This document shows positions 8,747-17,845 of a DNA stretch of 50,583 nucleotides, in pieces. The stretch is taken from contig CM007319.1 of assembly GCA_000333855.2 (NCBI GenBank), forward strand, positions 1,828,270-1,878,852, read 5' to 3'. Numbering within the stretch: the stretch's first letter is position 1; each line of letters opens with the position of its first letter. Source of the stretch: Endotrypanum monterogeii. Its lineage: Eukaryota > Euglenozoa > Kinetoplastea > Trypanosomatida > Trypanosomatidae. Position numbers and translations under genes: made by a program. The notes below the pieces were generated by a model that worked only from the letters and a program-made list of their open reading frames with translations, ran no database searches and was not told the origin of the DNA.

Positions 8747-10450
8747 ATGACTGCTGCTGTTCAGGAGATCCCCATGCCGGCGGCCGCACCTCAGGTGCAG
8801 ATGGGTAAGCCGACACAAATTGCTTCCATCTACGTTGGCGACCTTGATGTTACCATCAACGAGCCACAACTGGTGGAGCTGTTCAAGCCTTTCGGCACCA
8901 TTCTTAACGTGCGTGTGTGCCGGGACATCATCACGCAGCGCTCGCTGGGCTATGGCTACGTTAACTTTGATAACCACGAAAGCGCGGAGAAGGCGATTCA
9001 GTCGATGAACTTCACACGCGCCGGTGACAAATGCATGCGTCTCATGTGGCAGCAGCGCGACCCAGCTCTTCGCTATAGTGGCAACGGCAATGTGTTCGTG
9101 AAGAACCTCGATCAAGGTGTAGACAGCAAGAGTCTGCACGACATCTTTACCAAGTTTGGCTCTATTCTCTCTTGCAAAGTAATGAGCGATGAGGAGGGGA
9201 GGAGTCGCGGCTACGGCTTCGTTCACTTCAAGGACGAGACAGCTGCCAAGGAAGCCATCGTCGAGATGAACGGTTCCGCTGATCACTCCTCGGAGGACAA
9301 GAGGGCGCTTTACGTGGCCAACTTCATTCGCCGCAATGCTCGGCTCGCTGCGCTTGTTGCCAACTTCACAAACGTTTACATCAAGCAGGTGCTCCCGACT
9401 GTGAACAAAGACGTGATTGAGAAATTTTTTGCCAAGTTCGGCGGAATCACCTCCGCTGCGGCCTGCAAGGACAAGAGCGGCCGCGTGTTTGCCTTCTGCA
9501 ACTTCGAGAAGCACGACGACGCCGTCAAGGCTGTTGAGGAATTGCACGATCATCACATTGAGGGTATTACAGCACCTGGAGAAAAGCTCTACGTGCAGCG
9601 TGCTCAGCCCCGCAGCGAGCGACTCATCGCTCTTCGTCAGAAGTATATGCAGCATCAATCTCTTGGCAACAATTTGTATGTCCGGAACTTTGATCCCGAG
9701 TTCACGAGCGCCGACCTGCTCGAGTTGTTCAAGGAATACGGAAATGTGAAGAGCTGCCGTGTTATGATGAGCGAAAACGGCGCGAGCCGCGGCTTTGGCT
9801 TCGTGAGCTTCTCGGATGCCGACGAGGCGAACGCCGCGCTGCGCGAAATGAACGGCCGCATGCTGAACGGTAAGCCGCTGATTGTGAACATCGCCCAACG
9901 CCGCGACCAACGCTATACGATGCTGCGCCTCCAGTTTCAGCAACGCCTGCAAGTGATGATGCGCCAGATGCAACAGCCAATGCCGTTTATCGGCGCTCAG
10001 GGCCGCCCGCTGCGGGGTCGCGGTGGCCGCCAGCATCAGGGTGGTCGCGCACAGGGCCAGCCGATGCCGATGCCGGTGCCAATGCCGATGCCCTCACCAC
10101 AGAAGCCGCAAGCGCCAGTGCAGCCAGAGGGCTTCTCCACCCCGTCAGCGGTCGGTTTTGTTCAAGCGACTCCAAAGCAATCTCCTGGACAGGTTCCTGA
10201 GACCCCCCCGCTGCCGCCGGTTACGCTCCAGGAGCTCGACAGCATGTCTCCACAAGAGCAGCGTGCTGCTTTGGGTGACCGTCTCTTCTTGAAGGTGTAC
10301 GATATTGCGCCGGAGATGGCGCCAAAGATTACAGGTATGTTTCTCGAGATGAACCCGAAAGATGCGTACGACCTTCTCAACGATCAGAAGCGCCTCGAGG
10401 AGCGTGTGACGGAGGCGCTCTGTGTACTCAAGGCGCACCAAACCGCGTAA
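8747..10450 (+). CDS. PABP1: Poly(A)-binding protein 1 (PABP1)
   Basis: Cytoplasmic poly(A)-binding protein, which coats mRNA tails and supports translation and stability. The 567-residue chain has the full layout: RRM1 about 27-100 (RNP2 IYVGDL, RNP1 LGYGYVNF), RRM2 about 115-190 (VFVKNL, RGYGFVHF), RRM3 about 207-285 with a weaker RNP1 (GRVFAFCNF), RRM4 about 308-382 (LYVRNF, RGFGFVSF), a Gly/Arg and Met/Pro-rich linker at 410-490, and a PABC/MLLE domain at about 495-565 for PAM2-type partners. Trypanosomatids have several PABPs; the N-terminal KPTQIASIYVGDLDVTI and the linker match my memory of Leishmania PABP1. The ATG at 8747 is the first in this frame; the frame is open upstream without an ATG. 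The leader region carries T18 and A12 runs, and about 3.4 kb without another gene follows. Confidence 0.96.
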   Translation: MTAAVQEIPMPAAAPQVQMGKPTQIASIYVGDLDVTINEPQLVELFKPFGTILNVRVCRDIITQRSLGYGYVNFDNHESAEKAIQSMNFTRAGDKCMRLMWQQRDPALRYSGNGNVFVKNLDQGVDSKSLHDIFTKFGSILSCKVMSDEEGRSRGYGFVHFKDETAAKEAIVEMNGSADHSSEDKRALYVANFIRRNARLAALVANFTNVYIKQVLPTVNKDVIEKFFAKFGGITSAAACKDKSGRVFAFCNFEKHDDAVKAVEELHDHHIEGITAPGEKLYVQRAQPRSERLIALRQKYMQHQSLGNNLYVRNFDPEFTSADLLELFKEYGNVKSCRVMMSENGASRGFGFVSFSDADEANAALREMNGRMLNGKPLIVNIAQRRDQRYTMLRLQFQQRLQVMMRQMQQPMPFIGAQGRPLRGRGGRQHQGGRAQGQPMPMPVPMPMPSPQKPQAPVQPEGFSTPSAVGFVQATPKQSPGQVPETPPLPPVTLQELDSMSPQEQRAALGDRLFLKVYDIAPEMAPKITGMFLEMNPKDAYDLLNDQKRLEERVTEALCVLKAHQTA

Positions 10451-13400
10451 GCTCACCCTCAGCAAACACAGGCGCAACAGGTCTAGGACATGAGTTTCCG
10501 CGTTTTGATGTTTTTTTTTGTTTTGGCCCCGCCCCGCAATTCTCAAAGAATGGAATAAAAAAAATCTTACACCTCCTCTGCTCGTATGCCTTTGCCCCAT
10601 ACGAAGCGCTGTGCGGAGGATGGAGGCTGTGCTGTTCTTAGGTCTGTATCAATGTAGCTCTAAAGGTTAACGCTGTGTGACCTATTTTTTTTTTTTTTTT
10701 GTGGTGGTGCTGCTGACCATTCGAGGGAGAACTTATCTGTGGATGACTGCGCTTGTACCTGTTTTGTTCTTAGAATTTTGATAGGCTAGGAAATAAGTCT
10801 CCACTTATTTCCTTTTTTGTTGGTGTTCCACTTCCTGTGTTGTTACTGTTGTTGCTGTTCTCGTTCACTGATTAATTTTTTTATTTAAATTCGATAAGAA
10901 TTACGTAAGCTATGCGCCTGTGCTCTCTTTTCTCCATTTCCGCTTCATGTACTGGGTTGCTGTCGTGCTCATTCCCTGGTCCATACCGTCCCCCCTGTTA
11001 TTCCCCTGTACCTTGTATGCTGTCCGCGTGCATGGCGTGCGGGATGGGTTCGGGAAAGAAACTCCCAGGGAATACACAAAATATCATGCAATCCTAGTAG
11101 AAAGTAGTCAGGGCATTGAAAGATACGATAAGATGATGCCGCACACCGACTCCCACCGAAACGAAACGTTGTCCCGATTTGTGTTTGATGAGCGCTTCCT
11201 CTGACTTTCCCACTCCCTCAAAAAAAGAAAAAGAAAAAGAGAAGGTCAAAAAAGAGGAAAACAGAATGAGGAGATACTCAAGGGTGAACGGAATACCGGG
11301 AGAAGAAAAGCAGAGTTGTGCAAAGGAAAAATAAGTGTACGCGAAGGGAAAAGGTTCACAAAGAGAAGTTGGCAAGAATCAGAAGAAAGAAATTTCAGCG
11401 CGCTTAGCTGGGGGTGGGACGCCACGACTTCCATTCGTACATCTGCCCCGCGACACGCGTGTGTTGAGTTTCTTGTTGAATTTTTTCCTCCAATCAAGGG
11501 CCCCTTGTTTCTCCCCCCGCTCCTGTTTTCGTATTCTGGTGACTTCAGCGCCTCCCTTCCCCATTGACTTTTTGCTGATTTCTTTTTCTCAAAAAAAAAA
11601 ATCAGTTACTGTGATCGTTTTTCAATGGGTCACTGCCCTTTGCATTTGTTTGTTTTCCTGGCTCCATCTTCTCTTCGGTTTCCATTCTCGCTTTTCTTTA
11701 CTTCTTTTTTGTTTGTTTATTGTATGATGCATTACGCCCCCCCCCCCACACACACATCCCTTTCTCTTCATTCATCATCATTTAAAAAAAGGGGGGGGAT
11801 TCTTTGGGATTTCGCCTCTCTTGTGATCTGCCATCATCGAATTGTGCGGCCCTCCCGACTACGCGTATTTCTTTTTCGATAAGCCAGTTAAGTACAGAAA
11901 AGAAAACTAAAAGCAACAACAACAAAAAATCCAAAGACAATAAAACGGCTGCGCGTGTGCGTGTGCGTGTGGGAGGGGGATCCTCCACTACCCTCCCCCC
12001 CTTATTTGTTGACCTGTGAAGGAGAGGGTCAACCGCTCCGCGCGGAAAGGCGATGTACGCGGATGCAGGGTCCAGCTCTTCTCAGGTGCCACGGGGGTAT
12101 TGTGATGATGCCTGCTTTGGCGGGACAAGGATCGCGTATCAGAGGCTCCTCCGAGGTCTTCGTGAAGGTACCTCCTTGTGTTATGAAGATGACCGCGGCG
12201 ACATGCTTACAAAGCGATGGTGCGTCGCATTTTATCCCTCTCACTTCCCGCTCGTGATTAAGCTTTCTTCGGTGGGCTCAGGTCACCGCAAGGGACGTCA
12301 ACAACATCTCTCTTTTGTTCCTCTGCTGCTCTCTCATAAATCTCTTCGTACTCTTACAAGGGCGTGGGTTTTTCCGACGTCCCATCCCACCACTACTACT
12401 ACTAACAACAACAACAACAACAACAAAAAAACATTACATTATTGCTCCCTTTATCTACTGAGCTTTCCTCCTCGTTTCTGTCGCCCTATCTTTTTTTATA
12501 GGTGTTTCCCGCTAGAGTTGTTGAAGCGCAGGAGGAAAACCGTCAGACGGAACACTTTTTTTTTTTTCACGTGCAGCTCGAGAAGAAACAAGGAGGTAGT
12601 GGGCCCATTGTCTTCTCAGTTAAAATAGGGGTTGGGTGCGTTCTTTTTTTTTGTTGTTCCGGCACTCGACCCACTCTCCTCTTCTATCGTATTGACGTTA
12701 TTCCTCACGCACAACCGTCACGAGCACCTTTGGCAGTCCTCTCCTCTCACAGGTGCTCCACATCATCGTATTGCGCCGATCGTCAGCTGCCAAGGATAAC
12801 GCTGCCGCAAAGAACTCGTTTTTTTTTTTTTGCCTGGAAGACCGGCACTCTTGTCAGAGTGCGTCGTGACGGCGTATCGAATCACAAGAGCGTGCATCTC
12901 CCTTCATTTGCTCCTTGCGGATGAAACAGAAGTGAGGGAGGATACAACAACAACAAAAAAAAAACGATTGAGAACTATAAAGATCTTCGTTTTTTTTTCT
13001 GAATTCTTGACGACACTTTGTTTTCATTCTTCCTCGAAGTTTCGACGTAAAATACCCTCTTGTTGATTTCTTCCTTTTCCCTCTTGGCTCATACGCTACG
13101 AACCGTCTTCCTCCCCTCCTCTCGCTGTTGACAAACACAAGTGCGGATTGCATGTCTTTTGTTCTTTGGCAAGTGGCGAGCAGTTGAGTTGTACCATTTT
13201 TTTTTCACAGTCGACTTTCCACAGTTTGAAGTCTTGCCGAGGAGAAAGAAAGGCTGAGTTTGTCGAAAAGACGGGTGCGTTCCCAGCTGCGTATACTTCG
13301 TCTGCTTCACGTGTGTGTTTGGCCGCTACGTCTTCCTACTGAGTCTGAACTCTCATCGATTTTTCAGTCGGTTTCTGACAAATATCGACAACCCACGCGA

Positions 13401-13843
13401 TATACAAAGGGGAGAGGAGGGTGTGTGGGGCCAGCTCATTTTGTGTGTGTAGAAGAAAAATCGAAGTTTACTGAATTGTGTTGTCTATTTTTTTCGTTCC
13501 TTTGTTTCCCTTTTTTTTCATTTCGTTTCTCCTATGGGTTCGTGCGTAGACGGGTGTGTGGCTCTCTCCCTCCCTCCCCCCTTCTCTTCTGTTTTTTTTT
13601 CCTTTTCCTTTTTTCCCCATCTAAACTTTACCCCGATCCACCGCGGCTCCTCTTTTTCTCTCTTTTGATCGCAATTTCATGTGTGTTGTAGGCTTCCGTC
13701 ATTTTCTATTTTCCCCTTTCACGTGTGTCTCTTTTCTTCTACTTGAACTCGTGTTGGTTCCTCTCTCTCCCTCTCTCTCTCTCCATCTCTCTGTGTGTTC
13801 GCAGGTTCCCTGTTTGTAGTGTACTCTGCAGTCTGCTAGACTC
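10451..13843. other. Long non-coding stretch after PABP1
   Basis: About 3.4 kb with no convincing gene. It is full of T-, A-, C- and purine runs (purine-rich near 11220-11400, C-run near 11737, CAA-repeat near 12405-12430). A 191-codon ORF at 12053-12628 runs through low-complexity sequence and looks fortuitous. The stretch probably combines a long PABP1 3' UTR and the leader region of the next gene; an unannotated non-coding RNA is possible but not visible. Confidence 0.5.
13741..13804 (+). promoter_or_regulatory. Strong polypyrimidine tract and splice acceptor
   Basis: A nearly continuous CT-repeat stretch ends with CAG at 13802-13804, 39 nt before the ATG at 13844. It is one of the clearest spliced-leader acceptor signals in the window. 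Confidence 0.65.
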
Positions 13844-15826
13844 ATGACCTCTAACCCCTACATTTCACGGCACTATGGGAGCTCTATGGACGTGATCTCT
13901 AACGGGCACGAGGACGAGGTTGACGCCGTGGCCGGATATCGGCGCTTCCCGACAGCGCAGCACATGACACACACCTTTTTTAGCCCTTCGAAGAGTCGTG
14001 CTGCTCCCTCTGCTACTGCTATTATATCGCCCACGTCGTTGGGGATTGAGGATACCTACAAATCCTCGACACCTGATGCCCTTGCAGCTTACCGCGCCCA
14101 GAAGGGTTGCCTCATAGAAGGGTTTCCTTCACGTCCACTGACCCCGCGAGGCACTAACTCTATCACATCTCTACCGCCGTTGCTGCCTGCGGAGCGTGTG
14201 TCGCTGGGGCACAGCAACAGCTTTCGCGACAGAGGTGCAGACCTCTTGCGTGACTGGGTGAGACCAACCACTAGTACCTCTGCGCCCCTCTCTGACGACC
14301 GTAGGAGCCAGGACATAAACACAACTTCATCTAACGGCAATGCTCACTGTTCTTTCGAACTTGTTAGTCAGCAAGCGACTGGACAGGATGGCACCAGTGG
14401 GCAGAGAAATGAGTGGGCGGCTCTCCTCACCGGAGCAGTGGTTCCTGCAAAACACGAGGTGGTTTCCACATCTGAAGCTGCTGTGATGAGCCCCTCATCG
14501 GAATCGACATGTGTGGCACAATTCAATGGCTCGACAGCCGGCACCCTCTTGGCGGCACCTGAGAGTATTGGCAACACAACGGTCGACGCGACTTTGCACC
14601 GCTTGCGAGATGCACTGACACAGGCGCAGCTCGTGCTGAATAAATATCCCTTGGCTGGGGCTACAAGGGGGCTTCCACAACCGCCACCTTTAGCGTCACA
14701 CGAGCTAGAGCACCAGGCGCAGTTAACTGGACCGCTTCAAGGTGTCACATCAACTTTTTCTCCCACCTACGAAAAAAAAAAGTCGATGGATTCGCTTGAA
14801 GACGTCTCCCCTCTCGTTGACACACCGGAGGCACTAGACGTTTATTCACCAGTTGAGTGTCGCGTGGGTGTGAGTGCTGAGGGACCGTTCACGACCGGTA
14901 AATCCAAGACAACTACAATGGTCGGGGTTCCAGACGAAACACGCTTTATGGTACTATGCGCTGTTGCCCATCCAGCTGCAATCATGGCGCGGCGCGTTCG
15001 TCGTCGTGGGCCAGCAGGAGCCGTGGCCCACGAAGGACAAAGCCTTCCAGCAGACCATCCCACATACGAGGTGTGCGCGGAGAGTGGCTCAAGGCTAGCG
15101 GCCCCACATCGCATCGCCGAGGTCCGTAGCCGAGCGCCTGCTGTGAGCTCATTCATTTTTTCAGAGCCGGCCACTGTAGCAGTTGAACCTCAGACAGCGA
15201 CCTCGTCGAATGCAAATGTTGAAGGACCCCCCAGCTCTCGCGCATCCACTCCACGGAGTGCTGCAAAGGCGTCTTTGAAACATCGTCAACACGAAGATCT
15301 GACCGTGATGCCCGGACTTGCCGAGTTTTTGCGGGCTGGAAACCCAAACGGTTTTTCTTCTTTGAGCGCTGTCACCCACACCAAACCATCTGCCCGGCCG
15401 AGAGCGGCGACTTCAGGAAGGGGTCTTCGTCGTCACCTGGGACACGCATCGGCTCCTGCAGCCAGCTCTGCGGTGTTGGTGGGTCAATCGCCATCGTCGT
15501 CGTTACCCCATAGCCACAATGGCGCTGTACATTATGCTGCTAACTCCGTTGTGACGCCGCCGTCACAGATACCGTACACCCAGAGGGAAGGCACTGCAAC
15601 AACTGCAGTAGCAGTCGTTTCACCGCCCCGTCGATCCGCCTCTTCCCGCCGCATAGATTCAATGCCCAGTTACGCGCAGCCAACAGTTAGCTGGCTCTCC
15701 AAAGGGTCTGAAGCTTCTGCTGATGTATTTCCGATGAGTCGCGTCGCTTCGCCACAGACAAGTCCCTTGAAGGATCCAGCAGCTGCATCGCGTGACGGCG
15801 CACCACATGAAGGCGATCTATTGTAA
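13844..15826 (+). CDS. Hypothetical disordered Ser/Pro/Ala-rich protein
   Basis: 660 codons from an ATG 39 nt after a strong acceptor. The chain is rich in Ser, Thr, Pro and Ala with scattered Arg, and has few stretches that look folded. Short exceptions are a helical LHRLRDALTQAQLVLNKYP near residue 250, a basic MARRVRRRG near 385, and VMPGLAEFLRAGNPNG near 490. SP/TP/RTP dipeptides are common, as in phosphorylated cytoskeletal or flagellar scaffold proteins, but that is only a compositional hint. There is no signal peptide, membrane span or catalytic motif. A dispersed repeat copy and a C-rich tract lie in its probable 3' UTR. I do not recognise the family. Confidence 0.8.
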   Translation: MTSNPYISRHYGSSMDVISNGHEDEVDAVAGYRRFPTAQHMTHTFFSPSKSRAAPSATAIISPTSLGIEDTYKSSTPDALAAYRAQKGCLIEGFPSRPLTPRGTNSITSLPPLLPAERVSLGHSNSFRDRGADLLRDWVRPTTSTSAPLSDDRRSQDINTTSSNGNAHCSFELVSQQATGQDGTSGQRNEWAALLTGAVVPAKHEVVSTSEAAVMSPSSESTCVAQFNGSTAGTLLAAPESIGNTTVDATLHRLRDALTQAQLVLNKYPLAGATRGLPQPPPLASHELEHQAQLTGPLQGVTSTFSPTYEKKKSMDSLEDVSPLVDTPEALDVYSPVECRVGVSAEGPFTTGKSKTTTMVGVPDETRFMVLCAVAHPAAIMARRVRRRGPAGAVAHEGQSLPADHPTYEVCAESGSRLAAPHRIAEVRSRAPAVSSFIFSEPATVAVEPQTATSSNANVEGPPSSRASTPRSAAKASLKHRQHEDLTVMPGLAEFLRAGNPNGFSSLSAVTHTKPSARPRAATSGRGLRRHLGHASAPAASSAVLVGQSPSSSLPHSHNGAVHYAANSVVTPPSQIPYTQREGTATTAVAVVSPPRRSASSRRIDSMPSYAQPTVSWLSKGSEASADVFPMSRVASPQTSPLKDPAAASRDGAPHEGDLL

Positions 15827-15898
15827 ATATATATCATTCGCGGATTTTTCTTCCCTCTTCCTCCACGGCACCGCGACTCTGAGTCCTTTTTAAACCCT

Positions 15899-15960
15899 CC
15901 CCCCCCCCCCTCTCCTGTCTGCCCCCTCCTCCCTACCCCTCCCCCCCCCCCCTCCCCCCC
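15899..15960. repeat. C-run cluster (G-run cluster on the - strand)
   Basis: At least four C-runs, two of 12 nt (15899-15910 and 15941-15952), sit within about 60 nt. On the - strand, the template for + transcription, these are G-runs able in principle to form a G-quadruplex. As RNA from the + strand it is a strong polypyrimidine tract. Confidence 0.85.
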
Positions 15961-16056
15961 ATGTGTGTTTTTGCGCATATAATAAAGCAACGACAGTGAA
16001 CTTCCCCCCATCTTATGAATCCGTTCATCAGTCACTTTGTCTCCTTCGTTCCACAG

Positions 16057-16140
16057 ATGAAGAAATTGCTCGGGTCGATGTCCAGGGCTTTCGTTCGCTT
16101 ATCCAGGGAGGAAAAAAGACGGGGGAACTTGGTTTCGTAG
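16057..16140 (+). CDS. Small ORF right after a splice-acceptor-like site (doubtful)
   Basis: The ATG at 16057 immediately follows a pyrimidine-rich stretch ending in CAG (about 16033-16056). It opens 27 codons, a basic peptide starting MKKLLGSMSRAFVR and ending at a TAG at 16138-16140. No relative is known to me, and the size is within chance. It may be a decoy upstream ORF or nothing; the reason to list it is only the exact join to an acceptor-like signal. Confidence 0.15.
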   Translation: MKKLLGSMSRAFVRLSREEKRRGNLVS

Positions 16141-16208
16141 TGGAGTGCCCCCTGCTGATTCTCAAACCACACCTGGGTGCTGATGGAGTGGGGTAGCCGC
16201 TGCCATAT

Positions 16209-16536
16209 ATAAAAAAGGCCAAATCAGATGATAGTTTTGGATGCCGGTATACCCGGGGGAGAGCGAGTTGGGGCGTTAATCGCACGTGTGCGCGCTACTT
16301 GTGTGACGGTCAAGTGGACACGGCAATCCTTACTGACCTTGTCATGTGAGGAGGCGTGAGCGGCAGCTGATGCCTACACCCCGTCGGCGATGCGATTGGA
16401 TGCGTGTGGCACGTGGGCTGGTGGGCGTAATGTGATGTAGAGCGGCCCCCTCCCCAATTGGGAACATCGAGCTGTGATGGCTGTTTTGTGTGTCTCCCTC
16501 CTCCAGCCCGCATGCTCTCATCTTGCGCCATGCCGC
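16209..16536. repeat. Dispersed repeat, copy 2 (SIDER-like retroposon candidate)
   Basis: Second copy of the repeat at 456-788, same orientation, seven substitutions by eye and a shorter A-run at the left edge. It lies between the 13844 gene and the VLRF1 gene, most likely in a 3' UTR or leader region. SIDER elements of Leishmania occupy such positions and can affect mRNA stability; that role here is inference. Confidence 0.7.
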
Positions 16537-17845
16537 ATAGGAGATGTGTCGCGTAGAACGGGTCACATCGAATGGAGAAGGTGTGCAGTTTTCTCTAAAG
16601 GGTGAAAAAAAAAAGGGGACGCTTAATTGGGTTAAAGTTGCCGATTTTTTTTTTGTATCTACTTTTCTCGGGCATACATGGCAGTGCTCTCGTCGTCGGA
16701 TGCCCACCCTCCTTTTGCCGGTCATTCGATACTTTTTGATTTTTGGACTTCTGTCTCTCGCTTTTCCTCCAGGCGCAGGGTCTCGGCTTCGTTTCAGCGA
16801 AGGGGATACAATCCTAATTGCGAACGGGCGGAGTTTTCAAATGAACACCTCGAGCATATTCTTTTATACATATATATACGAGGCTGTTCTCTTCTAGGCA
16901 CAAATGGAGGAAGGTATACCGGCACGTCAGAGACAGTTGCAAGCGAAGGCGGTAGGACACCGAAGGGCGATAGGCGTGCACTAGTTCCTCGGCAATGTGG
17001 CGCACACTCAACCGGCTTGTCAAATTGTTCGACTGACGAGTGATGGCTGTGGATTAAATGAATTCCCGACGATATACTTTTGAGACGACCTCAACAAGAA
17101 AACAAACGCTTGCGAGGCACGCCGACTGACTGATGGGGTTTTGTGCAGCTGAGTGCAAAGCAATATTTTTTCTCCTTCAATACTGGTTCTCATAGCGCAT
17201 AAATATAATGTCGTTTACTTTGAGCCGAGTGCAGTTATGTTTCTCTTCCGAGGAGAGGACTGTTGATGTGTATGCATAAATCAACAAAAACACTTTTTTC
17301 AAAAAGCGCGTCTGCGGGTTCGAGTGGAGAGAAAAATTGCCACGCTCGCCGACGCGCGTCTTCCATTGACTCCCCCTCTCCCCCCCACACACACACAAAA
17401 AAAAATACGTCGAAGATGGCTGGTAGTGTCCACCTGCACGTGGCGGGTTCACCTTGTCTCTCCATCTTTCTCTTTTGCCCTTCGTTTTTTTTTTTTGTAT
17501 TTCTGTGAGCGGTGACTGAAGAAGATTTGATTCACCTGCCCCCCTTCCCGCCCACGGCGGTCATCCCAAACGGCTGCCGAGGCAGGAAAGATCCAGTGCT
17601 TCCACGTTTTCTAGCTTCAACAAACACTGCATACTTGATCGGTGGCTCACGTGGCTACTCCTCGTACGCGATACACGCAGAGGGAGAATTGCAAAGGTCA
17701 GTATCATTTCAAGAGTGAAGTCTTACGGATTGTCCTTCTTCATTGTGGACTGAAGGGATATATGGGGATCAAAATCACCGACCTTTCGGCTGCCTCTTTT
17801 CCTTTTGTACATTCCCGGATAGGTATTCATATTTCGCTTATCGAG

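Larger units (their letters stand above)
15827..17845. other. Intergenic region with C-tracts and repeat copy 2
   Basis: No recognised gene. It holds a C-run cluster (15899-15960), a 27-codon ORF that starts directly after a pyrimidine-AG (16057-16140), the second copy of the dispersed repeat (16209-16536), and further T-runs. The frame of the following gene is open upstream of 17846, but that extension does not look coding. Confidence 0.55.

Noticed and set aside
8726..10036. 436-codon ORF on the - strand over PABP1
   Set aside because: It is the antisense shadow of a clearly coding, GC-rich gene.
12053..12628. 191-codon ORF after PABP1
   Set aside because: Its first 75 codons look mixed but the rest reads through CAA-repeats and T-runs, and it has no recognisable domain.
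17305..17345. GGTTCGAG box-B-like sequence, possible tRNA
   Set aside because: The bases flanking the loop do not form a T-stem and there is no A-box upstream.
17642..17845. In-frame upstream extension of the VLRF1 gene
   Set aside because: The extension is non-conserved-looking sequence with a splice-like AG (17821-17822) just before the ATG at 17846.
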